A stretch of DNA of 64,000 nucleotides from Hydrococcus rivularis NIES-593 (GCF_001904635.1 NZ_MRCB01000026.1:1-64000), one strand, 5' to 3'. Positions 9,018 through 20,158 are shown, counted from the stretch's first letter. Notes: generated by a model not told the origin, from the letters alone. Numbers and translations are program-made.

Positions 9018-10163
9018 ATGATGGGCAACGTTCAAAGCGATCGCAACCAGACCAAAACGGCATTCGGGCAATTTCTCTCTCAAATGATGCTGCCCCTGGC
9101 AATTGCTTGTTTAGCGAGTGGATTAACCGCGATCGCTCCCTTAGCGGCACAAGTCGAACGTCCTTTACCATCGAGCCAGCAACAAAAAGAACAGCTTTCC
9201 GAGCTACTGCGTTTGGGACGCGAATATGTCGATGCAGGAGATTACGCTAACGCGATCGCGATTTACGAACGAGCCGCCTATCTCGACGGACAAAACCCCA
9301 AAATTTTTTCTGGAATTGGCTATTTGCAGGCTCGTCAGGGAAATTATACCGCCGCAGCCAAAGCCTATCAACAAGCCCTATCCCTCGATCCGAATAACCC
9401 GGAGTTCTACTATGCTTTGGGCTATAGCCTTGCCAATGCTGGTGATTATGCGAATGCGGCAGTTGCCTACTACTATGCAGCAAAACTCTCTCCCAAAGAT
9501 GTGAAAAACTATATCGGCTTGGGCGTAGTATTTTTACGTCAGGGAGATTACGCGCGAGCAACCGAAGCCTATCAACGAGTAATCGCCCTCGATCCGAACA
9601 ATCAGCAAGCTCATGAAATCATGGGCGCTGCATTAGTACGGCAGAATAAAACTGACGAAGCCATTCAATTTCTGGAAAGCTCGTTACGGCGATTTTCTAA
9701 TAGCAGCGAGTTGCGAGTGCAACTAGCAACTGCAACCTTAGCTAAGGGAGATACACAAGCCAGCTTAAATCTTTTGCAGGAAGCAGAACGGCTAGATCCT
9801 AGCAATATGGCGGTACAAATGAGAATTGGCAGCATTCTAGAAAAACAGCAAGATCTCAATGGTGCTCTAAGAGCCTATCAACGAGTTTCCTCGCTAGAAC
9901 CCAAATCGATAGAAGCGCGGATGGCAATCGGTCGCGTTATGCTGGCACAACAGGATTATTTAGGTGCGGTAGTGACATACAAGGATGCGATCGAACTCGA
10001 TCCGCAAAATGCCGATGCCTATTACAATCTCGGAGTAGCCTTAAAAGCCAGAGGGCGAAACGCAGAGGCTAAAGAAGCCCTCAATAGTGCCAAACAAATT
10101 TACCAGAGTCAGGGCAATAGTGAAGGCATAGCAAAAGTAGAAAAATTATTGCAGGAGTTTTAA
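9018..10163 (+). CDS. Exported TPR-repeat protein
   Basis: A hydrophobic N-terminal segment ([21 protein letters not shown]) looks like a signal peptide with an Ala-x-Ala-like cleavage region. About nine tetratricopeptide repeats follow, with recurring signatures such as [20 protein letters not shown] and [23 protein letters not shown] arrays are protein-binding scaffolds; a periplasmic or thylakoid-lumen location is inferred from the signal. ATG 9018, preceded by GGATGAAAG, is preferred over the upstream ATG at 8970. The stop overlaps the convergent glycosyltransferase stop by four bases (10160-10163). Confidence 0.8.
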   Translation: MMGNVQSDRNQTKTAFGQFLSQMMLPLAIACLASGLTAIAPLAAQVERPLPSSQQQKEQLSELLRLGREYVDAGDYANAIAIYERAAYLDGQNPKIFSGIGYLQARQGNYTAAAKAYQQALSLDPNNPEFYYALGYSLANAGDYANAAVAYYYAAKLSPKDVKNYIGLGVVFLRQGDYARATEAYQRVIALDPNNQQAHEIMGAALVRQNKTDEAIQFLESSLRRFSNSSELRVQLATATLAKGDTQASLNLLQEAERLDPSNMAVQMRIGSILEKQQDLNGALRAYQRVSSLEPKSIEARMAIGRVMLAQQDYLGAVVTYKDAIELDPQNADAYYNLGVALKARGRNAEAKEALNSAKQIYQSQGNSEGIAKVEKLLQEF

Positions 10164-11137
10164 GAATTCGACCTGCTTGTTTTCTCGAACGGCTCGTCAA
10201 ATCCCTCGACTTCCGCTAAAGTATAGAGCGGTCTGCCTTTGACCTCTTCATAGATCCGTCCGATATATTCGCCTAAAATACCGATACAAATAAGCTGAAC
10301 CGAACCGATAAAAAAGACGGCGATCGCGATCGTAGCAAATCCAGTTACGGGAGAATTCGGTTCGAGCAAGCGCCAATAGAGAATCAAACATGCCATCAAA
10401 ATCGAAAAAACAGCCGAGATTAACCCTAAATAACTCGCCAAGCGCAAAGGAATTCTGGAAAAGGAAACTAAACTGTTAATGGCTAATGACAGGGATTTGC
10501 GAAAGGTGTATTTGACCTCTCCAGCAAATCGAGGATCGCGCTCAAACTTTACCGCCGTTTGTCGAAAACCAACCCAAGACCGGAGTCCCCGAATATAGCG
10601 ATTGCGTTCCGGCATCCGATTGAGCAAATCTACTACCCGCCGATCCATTAGACAAAAATCTCCCGTATCGGTTGGAATATTAACATCGGCGAGAGATTTC
10701 AGCAGGCGATAAAAAGTATAGGCGGTAAAGCGCTTGAACCAACTCTCTTGATGGCGTTTTATCCGTTGAGCGTAAACGACTTGATACCCCTGCCGCCACA
10801 TTTCAATCATATCTGGAATCAACTCTGGCGGATCTTGTAGGTCGGCATCGAGAACGATAACAACCCGACCTCTAGCAAAATTAAGACCAGCGGTCACTGC
10901 CACTTGATGTCCGAAGTTTCTCGCCAAGCTCAGATAACACACCCGTTTATCCCGCTGATGCAAGTCTCTCATCATTTCTAGCGACTTGTCCCGGCTGCCG
11001 TCATTAATCAAGATTAACTCGGTTGGACTATCTAACCGATCCATGACAGCACTCACTCGACGGTATAATTCGGAGATGTTTTCTTGTTCGTTATAAATGG
11101 GAATAACTAGGGAGTATTGGGGGAGAGGTGCTGGCAT
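10160..11137 (-). CDS. GT2 family membrane glycosyltransferase (GtrB/DPM1-like)
   Basis: The N-terminal GT-A domain starts [18 protein letters not shown] and has the metal and nucleotide-sugar motif [13 protein letters not shown]. Two C-terminal transmembrane helices follow (about residues 235-258 and 268-292), ending in the [19 protein letters not shown] tail typical of polyisoprenyl-phosphate glycosyltransferases. Such enzymes load a sugar onto undecaprenyl phosphate at the inner face of the plasma membrane for cell-surface polysaccharide decoration. The sugar is unknown. The gene stands alone, convergent with the TPR gene. Confidence 0.9.
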   Translation of the reverse strand: MPAPLPQYSLVIPIYNEQENISELYRRVSAVMDRLDSPTELILINDGSRDKSLEMMRDLHQRDKRVCYLSLARNFGHQVAVTAGLNFARGRVVIVLDADLQDPPELIPDMIEMWRQGYQVVYAQRIKRHQESWFKRFTAYTFYRLLKSLADVNIPTDTGDFCLMDRRVVDLLNRMPERNRYIRGLRSWVGFRQTAVKFERDPRFAGEVKYTFRKSLSLAINSLVSFSRIPLRLASYLGLISAVFSILMACLILYWRLLEPNSPVTGFATIAIAVFFIGSVQLICIGILGEYIGRIYEEVKGRPLYTLAEVEGFDEPFEKTSRSNS

Positions 11138-11406
11138 AGATAGAGTTGTGATTCGGTATCGTTCCGACCGGGCGGCATTCAGTCTATCAGTCTATATGTT
11201 ATACCTGTGTAGGCTATAAAAGCATGGTTGTTTAATTTGCCCTGTAGCTTTTGGCATCATGCCTGTAAGCTGCCGAAACTGTTTCAACAACTATTTTGTC
11301 CATTCGATTCGTTGCTGGAGCAAGTATTGCCTAAATTCAGCAACGCCCAAGAGGTCTATACATACTATGACTAATTAAACCGATTGGATATCAAGCGCGA
11401 TCGCTA

Positions 11407-12396
11407 TTATTTAACTTGCCAATGTTCCGGCCAAAGTCCCTTAGCCGCTAGCCACTCTTGGTTAAACAAGCGAGACTGATACCGCGCCCCACCATCGCAC
11501 AGAACGGTAACGATCGTATGTCCGGATCCCATCTGTTTGGCTAAGGCTACCGCTGCTCCCACGTTAATCCCTACGGAACCGCCCATAAATAAACCATCTT
11601 CGTACAGAAGTTGGTAAATTACCCGTACCGCTTCTTTATCGTCTATTTGAATTGCATCGTCAATGGGAGCGCCTTCCATATTAGCAGTGATGCGACTATT
11701 GCCAATGCCTTCTGTAATCGAACTCCCTTCAACATGAATTTCTCCAGTCTTGACGTAACTGTAAAGACCGCTGCCCATCGGATCGGCTACGATGCATTTA
11801 ATATCGGGGTTTTTCTCCTTTAAAAACAGAGAAACCCCCGCATAAGTGCCGCCAGTTCCCGTCGCAGCCACCCAGGCATCGATTTTGCCATCGGTTTGCG
11901 CCCAAATTTCCGGTCCGGTCGTTTCGTAGTGCGCTCGTCGATTGGCTAGATTGTCGAATTGATTTGCCCAGATCGCATTTTCCATCTCCTGCGCCAAGCG
12001 TCCCGACAGTTTGACATAATTATTAGGATCTCGGTAGGGAACGGCTGGTACGGTGCGAACCTCTGCCCCCAGGGTTCTCAACAGGTCGATTTTCTCTTGC
12101 GACTGGGTATCGGGAATAATAATGAGGCATTTATAGCCCTTGGCGTTGCAAATATGAGCTAATCCAATCCCCGTATTGCCAGCCGTTCCTTCTACAACTG
12201 TCCCTCCCGGTTTTAGCTTCCCTTTTTCTTCCGCATCCTTGATAATGTACAAAGCAGCTCTATCCTTCACCGAGCCACCTGGATTGAGAAATTCTGCTTT
12301 TCCTAAGATTTCACAGCCAGTTTCTTCGCTGAAGCTGTTTAACCGAATCAGGGGTGTATTGCCAACCGTGCCGACGAAACCGTCTTTGATGTCCAT
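11407..12396 (-). CDS. cysK: Cysteine synthase A
   Basis: This is a PLP-dependent O-acetylserine (thiol)-lyase that converts O-acetylserine and sulfide to cysteine. The PLP lysine is Lys44 in NPGGSVKDRAA. The substrate-binding loop EGTAGNTGIG and the phosphate-binding GTGGTYAG are intact. At 329 residues it matches the usual family length. Relative to bacterial CysK the C-terminal part (ITEGIGNSRI, DDAIQIDDKEAV, LFNQEWLAAKGLWPEH) fits the cyanobacterial form. A GAGG ribosome-binding site lies just before ATG 12396. Monocistronic; cytosolic. Confidence 0.93.
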   Translation of the reverse strand: MDIKDGFVGTVGNTPLIRLNSFSEETGCEILGKAEFLNPGGSVKDRAALYIIKDAEEKGKLKPGGTVVEGTAGNTGIGLAHICNAKGYKCLIIIPDTQSQEKIDLLRTLGAEVRTVPAVPYRDPNNYVKLSGRLAQEMENAIWANQFDNLANRRAHYETTGPEIWAQTDGKIDAWVAATGTGGTYAGVSLFLKEKNPDIKCIVADPMGSGLYSYVKTGEIHVEGSSITEGIGNSRITANMEGAPIDDAIQIDDKEAVRVIYQLLYEDGLFMGGSVGINVGAAVALAKQMGSGHTIVTVLCDGGARYQSRLFNQEWLAAKGLWPEHWQVK

Positions 12397-12485
12397 ATTC
12401 CTCGAATGACTTGCTAATTTCCAGATTAGCGAATAAACCTGTTTAAAAAACTAGAAGGTGGGCATTGCTCAAACCTCATCTAGAT

Positions 12486-13016
12486 CTAGCCCAAAGATTG
12501 TTGTGCTAGATAGTGACTCACTCCCTCAGCCATCTGCAACAAGTTAGGTTCGATCTTACTGGCTAAGAACTTTTCGACAGCTCGCGTCACTTGACCTCTG
12601 AAGATCTTTGGCACTGCCTTAAGTTTTTCTGGGTCGATCTTCAGTTCGCCCCGGCTTTCAATAAGCGTCGTGCCGTTCTCTTCGAGAAAGCGATTTTTCC
12701 CCGAACAGCGAACGGCTTCAGTGAAAGCATGGGTTTCAATCCGCCACTCTACAGTAAAGTCAGACTCATTCCAGATATCGTATTCTGTCCATGAGAGAAG
12801 CTCTTCACCCAGCCAAGCCCTTAATAACGGAGGAATCTGCCCGCCAGCGTGCCACTCGTTGACGCTGTAAACTTGCCCTTCTGCTTCAGAGCGGGACTTG
12901 ATTTTGAGAAAACGCACGTTAGGCAGGTAAGGCACCAGCTCGATTAACTTGTCTCGGTAAGTGGCATAGACTAGGGGACGGGGAAAAGAAAGGCGGGGAG
13001 TTGTATGGATTAACAT
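12486..13016 (-). CDS. SRPBCC (START-like) family protein
   Basis: The 176-residue soluble protein has the beta-strand/long C-terminal helix pattern of the SRPBCC ligand-binding fold: an N-terminal strand (IHTTPRLSFPRPLVYATYRDKLIELVPYLP region), central strands (TEYDIWNESDFTVEWRIET) and an amphipathic final helix (RAVEKFLASKIEPNLLQMAEG). No catalytic residue can be assigned and the ligand is unknown. It is in the same orientation as, and just downstream of, the large TamB-like gene (gap about 107 bp), so it may share its transcript. Confidence 0.65.
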   Translation of the reverse strand: MLIHTTPRLSFPRPLVYATYRDKLIELVPYLPNVRFLKIKSRSEAEGQVYSVNEWHAGGQIPPLLRAWLGEELLSWTEYDIWNESDFTVEWRIETHAFTEAVRCSGKNRFLEENGTTLIESRGELKIDPEKLKAVPKIFRGQVTRAVEKFLASKIEPNLLQMAEGVSHYLAQQSLG

Positions 13017-13123
13017 AGCTACTAGGCACGCTGGAAAATTGATAGGATTCCCAAAACCATGACAAAAAAGATTGGGATGATAATAGTTAGCCTACCAGAT
13101 AGAGAAAAGTTAGTAGCCCAATT

Positions 13124-16100
13124 CTAAAATCGCGTTTGATACTCGACTTTAAACTCATTGAACGTATAATCGTAGGAAACGCCGACAAATGAATCTTCGC
13201 CTACTCGATAACTGGTTTGTATGAGGGGGAAAAGGCGCAGATCTGAGGAACCCACTAGGTTTCCTACGGTATTTTCGACATCGTAAACAACTCCCTGTAA
13301 TGCCATAGGCAATGCGAGTTGAATTAAACCGTACTCCAAAAGCTGATCGGTGTTTAGGTTTTGTAGAACCTCCGCCACGGAAAAGAACTGTTCGCCCAAG
13401 AGACGGACAATTTCCCCATCAGTTCGGCTAGGATTGCTAGACAAATCTACGGCAGGATTGCTAAGCAACTGCGCGTTCGACTGACCTCTGGCAGCGATCG
13501 CTTGGAGGCAGGTTTGTAGGCGTTGTAACTCTTGTTGGGAGAGGGTTCTCTGCCCAGGAATCGACGGCAGGGAAGCGGGTTGGATTTGGCAAACTTCAGC
13601 GATATTTCTGCCCAAACCGGGCACCAACTGACTGAGCTGCCCTTCTACGCTTAGAGTGATGTCAATTCTTCTGACTCTGCTGAGATTATCGTCGGGAATC
13701 TCGTTGCTAAAATCGGTGCGCTGTTGCCTGGCGTTGGGAAAATCGGAGACGATGGTTCTCATTCTCAAATCGAGGTCTGGGTCGAGCAAACCTTGTCGTC
13801 TATTGAAGACGATAACATTCCGATAGCGGCGATCCAAGAGAAAGCGAGTTTCCAAAAAACTAACCCTTCCTCGGTTTAAGGTAATCGTTCCCTGGGGCTG
13901 CAAGTTGTTGAGATCGTTAACAGGACCGCTCAGCGCTAAAGCACCGCCAAAATCAAACCGATACAAGGGCGCATCCACCGACAATCTTTCTAGAGCAACT
14001 TGCAAATTGTCGAGTCTCGGCACAAAAAGCGCGACATCGTTCCTGCGAGGAGGGGAAGCGGGTTGCCTGACGATGGGAATGGCTGGAGCATTGTTTGCCG
14101 CCTGTTGTTGCGGAACGAAGACTTGACCGTCGCTCAAGCGCACTTGTCCTGAAATTGCGGGCACAATCGCTGCACCCGTTACCGTTACTTTGCCATCGAT
14201 TCCCCCTCGGTAGAGATTGTCTAAATCGATTTGTCCTTGCTCGATCGCAATCGTCAGGGGATTGACTGCATTGGGATCTTGGCGACTGAGGGGAGTAAAG
14301 AGGGGCAGAACGCCAGCCGCCGTCAGCCTGCTTTGGGCAAAGGTTCCTTCTAACTGCTCGACTCTCAGGAGTTGGTTATCAAGCGCGATCTGAGCATTGA
14401 CATTTAGCGGCTCTGGCAAAGCCGCACTCCTGAGCGTGGCATCTTGGAGAAGCGCTCGACCGTTAGCCGTCAAGTCGTACATCCTGAATCCTTCGCTCAA
14501 ATCCAGTCGTCCGCTGGCTTGTAGCGCCACTTCTCCTTCGCCACCCAACCAGGATACCTGTCCTTGGGTGAAGACTTCTATTAATGAAAGGGCTGCCGTA
14601 CCCAGCTTGAGATCGATCGCGACGCGATCGTCGGTTTCTGGTGCGGTTGGATAGGGAACGCTGGCATAGAGCTGGATTGCCGAGTCATCGGTGGTGCGGA
14701 ATTCTAAGCGGGAATTGACATAGTTAAAATTGCCTGCCAGAGTGCGATCGATAAGCCGACCGCCAAACGAAGCATCGGTGAAGCGATACTCTCCCTGAAT
14801 CTTCGGAGCGAGCAAGTTACCCGACAAAGCTGCTCTTGCCTTGAGGTTGCCCGCGATATCTACGGGAAGCTGAATGAAACTATTAACCGTATCGACCGAT
14901 AAATTTTCGACGACCAATTCTGACGGTTGTAGGCTTTGCGTGGCAGGGATAAACCCTCCTGCAAAAGACGCGATCGAGTCTCTGATTTTGACTCGTGCTG
15001 GTTCTACCCGAACTACGCCATTTTGCAGGCTGCCCTGAAGGACGATGTTATCGATGGGAATTATCTGCGTATCTGCCGTAACTAATCCCAAGGGTTCGAC
15101 TATCGTGGCAAAGGTCGGTTGGGGATGCCATTCCCAGTTATTTCCCTGGAACTGAAAGTTGACTTGGGGATTCTGGAGCGTTCCGGCTACGGTAATCGTC
15201 GTGTCAAAGGCTCCGCGAATATCTAACTCGGTGGGAACTCCGCCTGCTTCTCTTTGGGCGACGAGTTCTCGAATCTTCTTATCGATCGCCCACAGCCGAT
15301 TGACTTGCTCGGCTATCGAAGCATTGGCATTGCCCCTAGATTCGGGTTGAACTTGCTCGGCTGCCGCGTAGTAAGGTTTCTGGAATTGCAGGAAGCTAAC
15401 TAGGGTCGGAACGTCATAAATTTGTAGGGCACCCAGAACATCTTCCATGTAGCCTTCTTCGGCTTCCAGTCTTCCTCTAATGGCTCCCGACGCGAGGTTG
15501 ATGGCTCCTTGTCCCTCGTAGCGGCTTTTGTCGAGCTGCAAGACGGCGCTATTGAGTTGGGCGATGTTATTTTCATAGATAAAGCTGGCATTGAAGGCTC
15601 TGCCTTTGCGGTTGCCGATGCGGGGTCGGTCGATCGCGATATCGCCTCTACCAGTCAGCGTCAAGAGATTGATGTCGAGATTGGCGCTCAATTGTCCCTC
15701 AAGCGTTCCCAGAATTCCGTATTCCTCGACAGGCGCAATATTTAAGAGTTCGAGGGGGAAGTTTTCCACTTGAGCGACCAAGCGATCGCCAACTCGTCTC
15801 CCTTGGGCAATAATTTCAGGCAAGCCTTCCGTAGTTTGTCGCACTTCCCAGAAAGATACCAAATAAGGAGCGGGACAGTTGCGACGAGTGCAAGGATCTA
15901 GGTTCGCAGCGATAATATCGTCTTCGCCTCGTAAATTGAGGGCGATTTCCCGTCCTGGGGCAACGGTAACGGGTCCGCTTAAAACGGGGTCGAAGGGTCT
16001 GTCGTTGAGGGTAAAGTCTTCTAGTCTTAAATTGCCCGCGAGGAGAAAATTGCCCGGTGCTGTCGGTGCGCTCAGTAAGTTTTTGCCCACCAGACGACCT

Positions 16101-18856
16101 TGAAATTGACCGTCTCCGGTTACATCCAATCTCTGCGGTAAGAGCGACCGTCTGACGGGAACGAGGGCGATTAATTCCGTCAGCGGCAGGCGATCGAAGT
16201 CGGAATTGGCTTTGACATTTAAGTTGCTGGCAATATCTGGGGCAAAGAAAGGATTGGAGACGAGAATCGTGCCGTCGGCATTGAGATTGAGGGTTCGATC
16301 TCGCAGGCGCAGCGCAATGGTTTCAGCTTTGACGGGGAGAGATGCCCGATCTTGGAAAAGAGGTGCAATACTACCAAAGAGGCTTACTAGACCATCGAGA
16401 TTGGCAAGTTTTTGTTGTTTTAGATTGGGTTGGATGCGATCGAGAAGTTGCGACGTATTGAGATTGTTAGCCAGAATGTCGGTTTGCCACAGATTATTAT
16501 TCAACTGAGCGGCAGCCGTGACGCTCCCATTGGCGACGGCTAAGCGAGCATCTGCCGTTGCCTTGAAGCTACTAACATCGGGGGTAGAATCTAACGAAGC
16601 TACTAAAGCAGCTAAGTTTCCCGTCAAATTAATTTGACCTCTTCTGACTTGAGTCGGAAACCCCAAATTGGGAAGTAATTTCGTCAGGGAGACTTGCCCC
16701 ATTGTCGCGACGGCTTCTAAAAGACCGTTTTCTAGCTTGCCCGAAGCGACTACTTCGCCATCGGCAACGTCGAGTAAGGCATCAAGATCGGCTTGAAAAT
16801 TTCTCGCCGCAACGGTCGAACCTTGTAATAAATCTTTGAGCGAACCGGAGAGATTTACTCTCGTTTGTCTTATATTAACAGGGGCGGCTAGATTGGGAAG
16901 AAAAGGATTGAGAGAAATTTGAGACGCAACGACAGAAGCCGCGATCGCGCCTTTTGATAATTCGCTTCTGAGGGCAACTAAGCCCTTTTCGGCTCGTACT
17001 GTCAGAGCGGCAACTCCTTCTAGTGTAGCGGGATCGAAAGAATCTAAGCGCCCTGACAACAAGACATTGGCAGTTTCTAAATTCGGGTTCGTCGAGACGG
17101 CATAAGAGCAGTAGGCAGAAGGATTTTCGGCACAAATTGGCGAGAGGAAAGGGGCTAGCGAGATAGCGTTCGCCCTGGCGACAGCTTGCCATTTCTTGCT
17201 GTCGAGATTACCCCTGCCCCTGACAACAGCCTGTCCTTCATCAGTCTGAAGGACGGTATTGCGAACCAAGATATTTTTTCCGACGAGAAGGACTTCTCCC
17301 CTTCCAGCTACGTCAACGTTAGGAGTGGTTGCCCTGGGAACTTGCCATTTGAGAAAGGCGGTTGGCTTATCATAAGTTCCGCGCACTTGAGCTTGGGCAG
17401 TCAGCCTGCCGATGGTCGTATTCTTGGGCAAGCGATAGTAGGGAGCCAAGACTTCTTGTGTTGGTAATTGTGCCCTAAGATTCAAGCTCAAGGGCATCTT
17501 GGCAATATCGATGGGTTGGTTGTCTTCTAATGCTTTGCGAATGCTGGTTTCAATTGTGCCATTCGCACTAATTTGTCCGCCTGCGCTGGGTCGAATTTGC
17601 AAACTCTGAAGCACAATTTTGTCTAAATCGGCTTGAAAATTTGTATCGATCTGCCTGATTCGAGTTTTATCGATCCGAAGCGATTTAGTATTGCTAATCG
17701 TCCCCGTCACTAAGGGGTTTTCGACTGCTCCCCTCAGTTGTAAATCGGCTTGCAATTCTCCATCCACTCTCACTGGCGAAGTAACCGAGATCGTCCTCAA
17801 GAGATTGGAAAGATCGAAGGGGTTGACTCTGACATTAAGATTCAAGCCTTTTTCCCAATCGACTTCGCCGTCGATACGAGTATCGACGACCTGTCCGATC
17901 CTAGCGCTAGCTTGTTCGATGAAGACTTTTTGTCCTTGCAGGCTAAGAGCGAGATTAGCTCGAACGGGAGCTTCGAACGATTCGATCTTGGCTTCGATTT
18001 GTTGGAGGTTAAGATTGCCTTGTCCGCGAGTCTTTTCTACCCTATCAAAGGATGGCAAACTGACGTTTAAGTTGGTATCAAAATTCCCTCTGTTGAGTTT
18101 GACGGGCGAGTTGGGGATAAGAGAGACTAATTCAGCTAGGGCTAATTTTTCGACAGCAAGTTCGACTTGAGTTTTTCCCGTCTCAATGACTGTTTTGCCT
18201 TTTGCGTTGACTTGGCTGTTGAGGACGGTAGCATCCACATCATAGCTAATCTCACGTTTTTCACCGTCGATATATCTTCCGCCACCATTGAGTTGAATGG
18301 GAACCGGGCGAGTCGTTCCGTAGGGACGAAGGGCAATATCGCCATCTCGAATGCGAACGTTGATATCGAGATCGATGGGCAGTTCTTGGGCTTCTCTTTG
18401 CTCTAATTCAAGGTCGATCCACCTTCCCGTTTTATCTTGGTCGAGATAGATATTCGGATCGTCGATCTCGATTTCGATTGGGAGAGGCTGTCTCAGTAGT
18501 AAGGGAAAAGGATTGAAGCCAACTTCTATCGATTGTAGCGAGAGGCGATCGCGATCGCTTGCGGTGGCAGGAAGAGAAGAAGCGCCAATGCGAACGCGAT
18601 TGAGCGTCCAAGCTAGGCTTTCCACCTCGCCGACATCGACGGGACGTTTGAGCAACTTACTGAGTTCTGCCTCCAGGAACGGAGATAATTGCCGATCGAT
18701 AAAATATCTAGCCGCAGCATAACCAATGGCTGCGATCGCGATCGCCGAGACCCCGATGACCAGCGTAGCCGGATGTCTGGTTAGGCGAAGCATGCTAGCC
18801 CAAAGATTTCGGCGCTGGTTTGGCTCTGGCGGAGGGTTTTGGGAAGAATTAGTCAT
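13124..18856 (-). CDS. TamB/Tic236-like translocation and assembly module protein
   Basis: A single N-terminal transmembrane helix (about residues 30-50) precedes a very long periplasmic beta-rich chain with AsmA/DUF490 character. Repeated short strand units such as ITLNRGRVSFLETRFLLDRRYRNV occur, and the C-terminal DUF490 block ends in TSYRVGEDSFVGVSYDYTFNEFKVEYQTRF. At 1910 residues it matches cyanobacterial and plastid homologues (TamB; Tic236 in chloroplasts). The family bridges inner and outer membranes and works with an Omp85 protein in outer-membrane protein or lipid delivery. No Omp85 gene is in the window. ATG 18856 gives the N-terminal anchor. Confidence 0.88.
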   Translation of the reverse strand: MTNSSQNPPPEPNQRRNLWASMLRLTRHPATLVIGVSAIAIAAIGYAAARYFIDRQLSPFLEAELSKLLKRPVDVGEVESLAWTLNRVRIGASSLPATASDRDRLSLQSIEVGFNPFPLLLRQPLPIEIEIDDPNIYLDQDKTGRWIDLELEQREAQELPIDLDINVRIRDGDIALRPYGTTRPVPIQLNGGGRYIDGEKREISYDVDATVLNSQVNAKGKTVIETGKTQVELAVEKLALAELVSLIPNSPVKLNRGNFDTNLNVSLPSFDRVEKTRGQGNLNLQQIEAKIESFEAPVRANLALSLQGQKVFIEQASARIGQVVDTRIDGEVDWEKGLNLNVRVNPFDLSNLLRTISVTSPVRVDGELQADLQLRGAVENPLVTGTISNTKSLRIDKTRIRQIDTNFQADLDKIVLQSLQIRPSAGGQISANGTIETSIRKALEDNQPIDIAKMPLSLNLRAQLPTQEVLAPYYRLPKNTTIGRLTAQAQVRGTYDKPTAFLKWQVPRATTPNVDVAGRGEVLLVGKNILVRNTVLQTDEGQAVVRGRGNLDSKKWQAVARANAISLAPFLSPICAENPSAYCSYAVSTNPNLETANVLLSGRLDSFDPATLEGVAALTVRAEKGLVALRSELSKGAIAASVVASQISLNPFLPNLAAPVNIRQTRVNLSGSLKDLLQGSTVAARNFQADLDALLDVADGEVVASGKLENGLLEAVATMGQVSLTKLLPNLGFPTQVRRGQINLTGNLAALVASLDSTPDVSSFKATADARLAVANGSVTAAAQLNNNLWQTDILANNLNTSQLLDRIQPNLKQQKLANLDGLVSLFGSIAPLFQDRASLPVKAETIALRLRDRTLNLNADGTILVSNPFFAPDIASNLNVKANSDFDRLPLTELIALVPVRRSLLPQRLDVTGDGQFQGRLVGKNLLSAPTAPGNFLLAGNLRLEDFTLNDRPFDPVLSGPVTVAPGREIALNLRGEDDIIAANLDPCTRRNCPAPYLVSFWEVRQTTEGLPEIIAQGRRVGDRLVAQVENFPLELLNIAPVEEYGILGTLEGQLSANLDINLLTLTGRGDIAIDRPRIGNRKGRAFNASFIYENNIAQLNSAVLQLDKSRYEGQGAINLASGAIRGRLEAEEGYMEDVLGALQIYDVPTLVSFLQFQKPYYAAAEQVQPESRGNANASIAEQVNRLWAIDKKIRELVAQREAGGVPTELDIRGAFDTTITVAGTLQNPQVNFQFQGNNWEWHPQPTFATIVEPLGLVTADTQIIPIDNIVLQGSLQNGVVRVEPARVKIRDSIASFAGGFIPATQSLQPSELVVENLSVDTVNSFIQLPVDIAGNLKARAALSGNLLAPKIQGEYRFTDASFGGRLIDRTLAGNFNYVNSRLEFRTTDDSAIQLYASVPYPTAPETDDRVAIDLKLGTAALSLIEVFTQGQVSWLGGEGEVALQASGRLDLSEGFRMYDLTANGRALLQDATLRSAALPEPLNVNAQIALDNQLLRVEQLEGTFAQSRLTAAGVLPLFTPLSRQDPNAVNPLTIAIEQGQIDLDNLYRGGIDGKVTVTGAAIVPAISGQVRLSDGQVFVPQQQAANNAPAIPIVRQPASPPRRNDVALFVPRLDNLQVALERLSVDAPLYRFDFGGALALSGPVNDLNNLQPQGTITLNRGRVSFLETRFLLDRRYRNVIVFNRRQGLLDPDLDLRMRTIVSDFPNARQQRTDFSNEIPDDNLSRVRRIDITLSVEGQLSQLVPGLGRNIAEVCQIQPASLPSIPGQRTLSQQELQRLQTCLQAIAARGQSNAQLLSNPAVDLSSNPSRTDGEIVRLLGEQFFSVAEVLQNLNTDQLLEYGLIQLALPMALQGVVYDVENTVGNLVGSSDLRLFPLIQTSYRVGEDSFVGVSYDYTFNEFKVEYQTRF

Positions 18857-19169
18857 CTTTGCTATCTCGCCAATGCTGGGATTGCTTTCGTCTGGGTAGA
18901 ACCTTAAAGAAAGCTGTTAGTCAACTGCTACTAACTAAAGTTAGATTTTTGACTGTAACTTGGTGTGAGAAGCTGACGTTTTTAGTGCTAAATGCCGCCT
19001 TGTCAATAATTGGCTGCGAGCGATCGCATTAACTTAATAGTATATAAAGTTAGCGATCGCGCAGTAGAGAGTCAATACTTTCGGCAGAATAGTTTATAAA
19101 GATTTGTCTGAGTTGCGATCGCCGAGAGAGCAAACTTAAACTGACGTTAGGGTTGGAGATAAATTCAAA
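18857..19169. other. Divergent intergenic region between tamB-like and TPR genes
   Basis: No gene is visible in these 313 bases. They hold the promoters of two divergent genes, with A+T-rich stretches (TATATAAAG near 19040, TTATAAAG near 19093), two HIP1 octamers and a short inverted repeat CTAACT-AAAGTTAG near 18932. None can be assigned to a named regulator. Confidence 0.4.
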
Positions 19170-20036
19170 ATGTCTGACGATAACCAGCAACGGTGGGAAT
19201 CGACTCTAGACCGTGTTAGCCAAGCCATTGCCTTCAATTCCAATTCAGCTTTAGCTTACAATAATCGGGGTTTTGTCTACTACAACCTACAAAAATGGGA
19301 TTTAGCGCTAGCCGATTATAATCGAGCCATAGAACTCAATCCCAATTTGGCACTGGCTTATTACAATCGAGGCAATCTTTACAAAGATCGACAAAAAGGG
19401 GATCTAGCGCTAGCCGATTATAATCGAGCCATAGAACTCAATCCCAATTCGGCTTTGGCTTACATTCATCGCGGTTTTCTTTATACCAACCAGCAACAGT
19501 AGGAGTTGGCCGAGGCAGATTATACCCAAGCTATTGCCATCGATCCCAATCATGCCACGACTTACAACAATCGGGGAGCTATTTATTGCAAGCAGGGAAA
19601 ATGGGAGTTGGCCGAGGCGGATTACACCCAAGCTATTGCCCTCAATCCCAATTATGCCGAGGCTTACAACAATCGAGGCAATCTGTACCACAACCAGCAA
19701 CAGTGGGAGTTGGCCGAGGCGGATTATACCCAAGCTATTGCCCTCAATCCCAATTATGATGGGGCTTATAATAATCGAGGTCTTCTTTACGCCGACCGAC
19801 AACAGTGGGAGTTAGCCGAAGCGGATTTCGATCGAGTCATTTCCCTCGATCCCAATTATGCTATGGCTTATGGCAATCGAGGTCTTCTGTGCTATCGACG
19901 AGGAGATAGGCAGGCAGCGATTCAAGATTTACAAACATCTGCCCAACTCTGCCAACGGCAAGGAGATCTTGCTGGCTATCAAAATGTCTTGGAGTTGTTA
20001 ACAAGAGTTGCAAAAGTAGAAAATCGCGATCGCTAA
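19170..20036 (+). pseudogene. TPR-repeat protein interrupted by one in-frame TAG
   Basis: One continuous reading frame of 288 sense codons is split by a TAG at 19500-19502. It encodes about eight 34-residue TPR units with near-identical DNA (NPNxALAYNNRG and QQWELAEADYTQAI types). In the sister units at about 19595, 19706 and 19805 the same position reads (C)AG/AAA-TGG-GAG, encoding Trp. Here TGG has become TAG, a single-base nonsense change, with no frameshift. The upstream part would give 110 residues; the downstream 176 residues have only weak in-frame starts (TTG 19506). There is no signal peptide. The gene is either inactivated recently, expressed as a truncated protein, or read through. 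A sequencing error is the main alternative. Confidence 0.8.
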
Positions 20037-20158
20037 ATCGACATTAAGCTACTGACTGTTGAGTGCAAGAAAACATCGTCTGGAGAAGTTAACCTTGCGC
20101 TTAGATCGAACTTAGCTTCAGATATACTCGTAAATAGGAATTAAAAGTCTTAGTGCAG

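Noticed and set aside
19170-20036. TPR repeat array considered as a CRISPR or satellite array
   Set aside because: The 102-bp periodicity is coding (34-residue TPR units), with no spacer/repeat structure.
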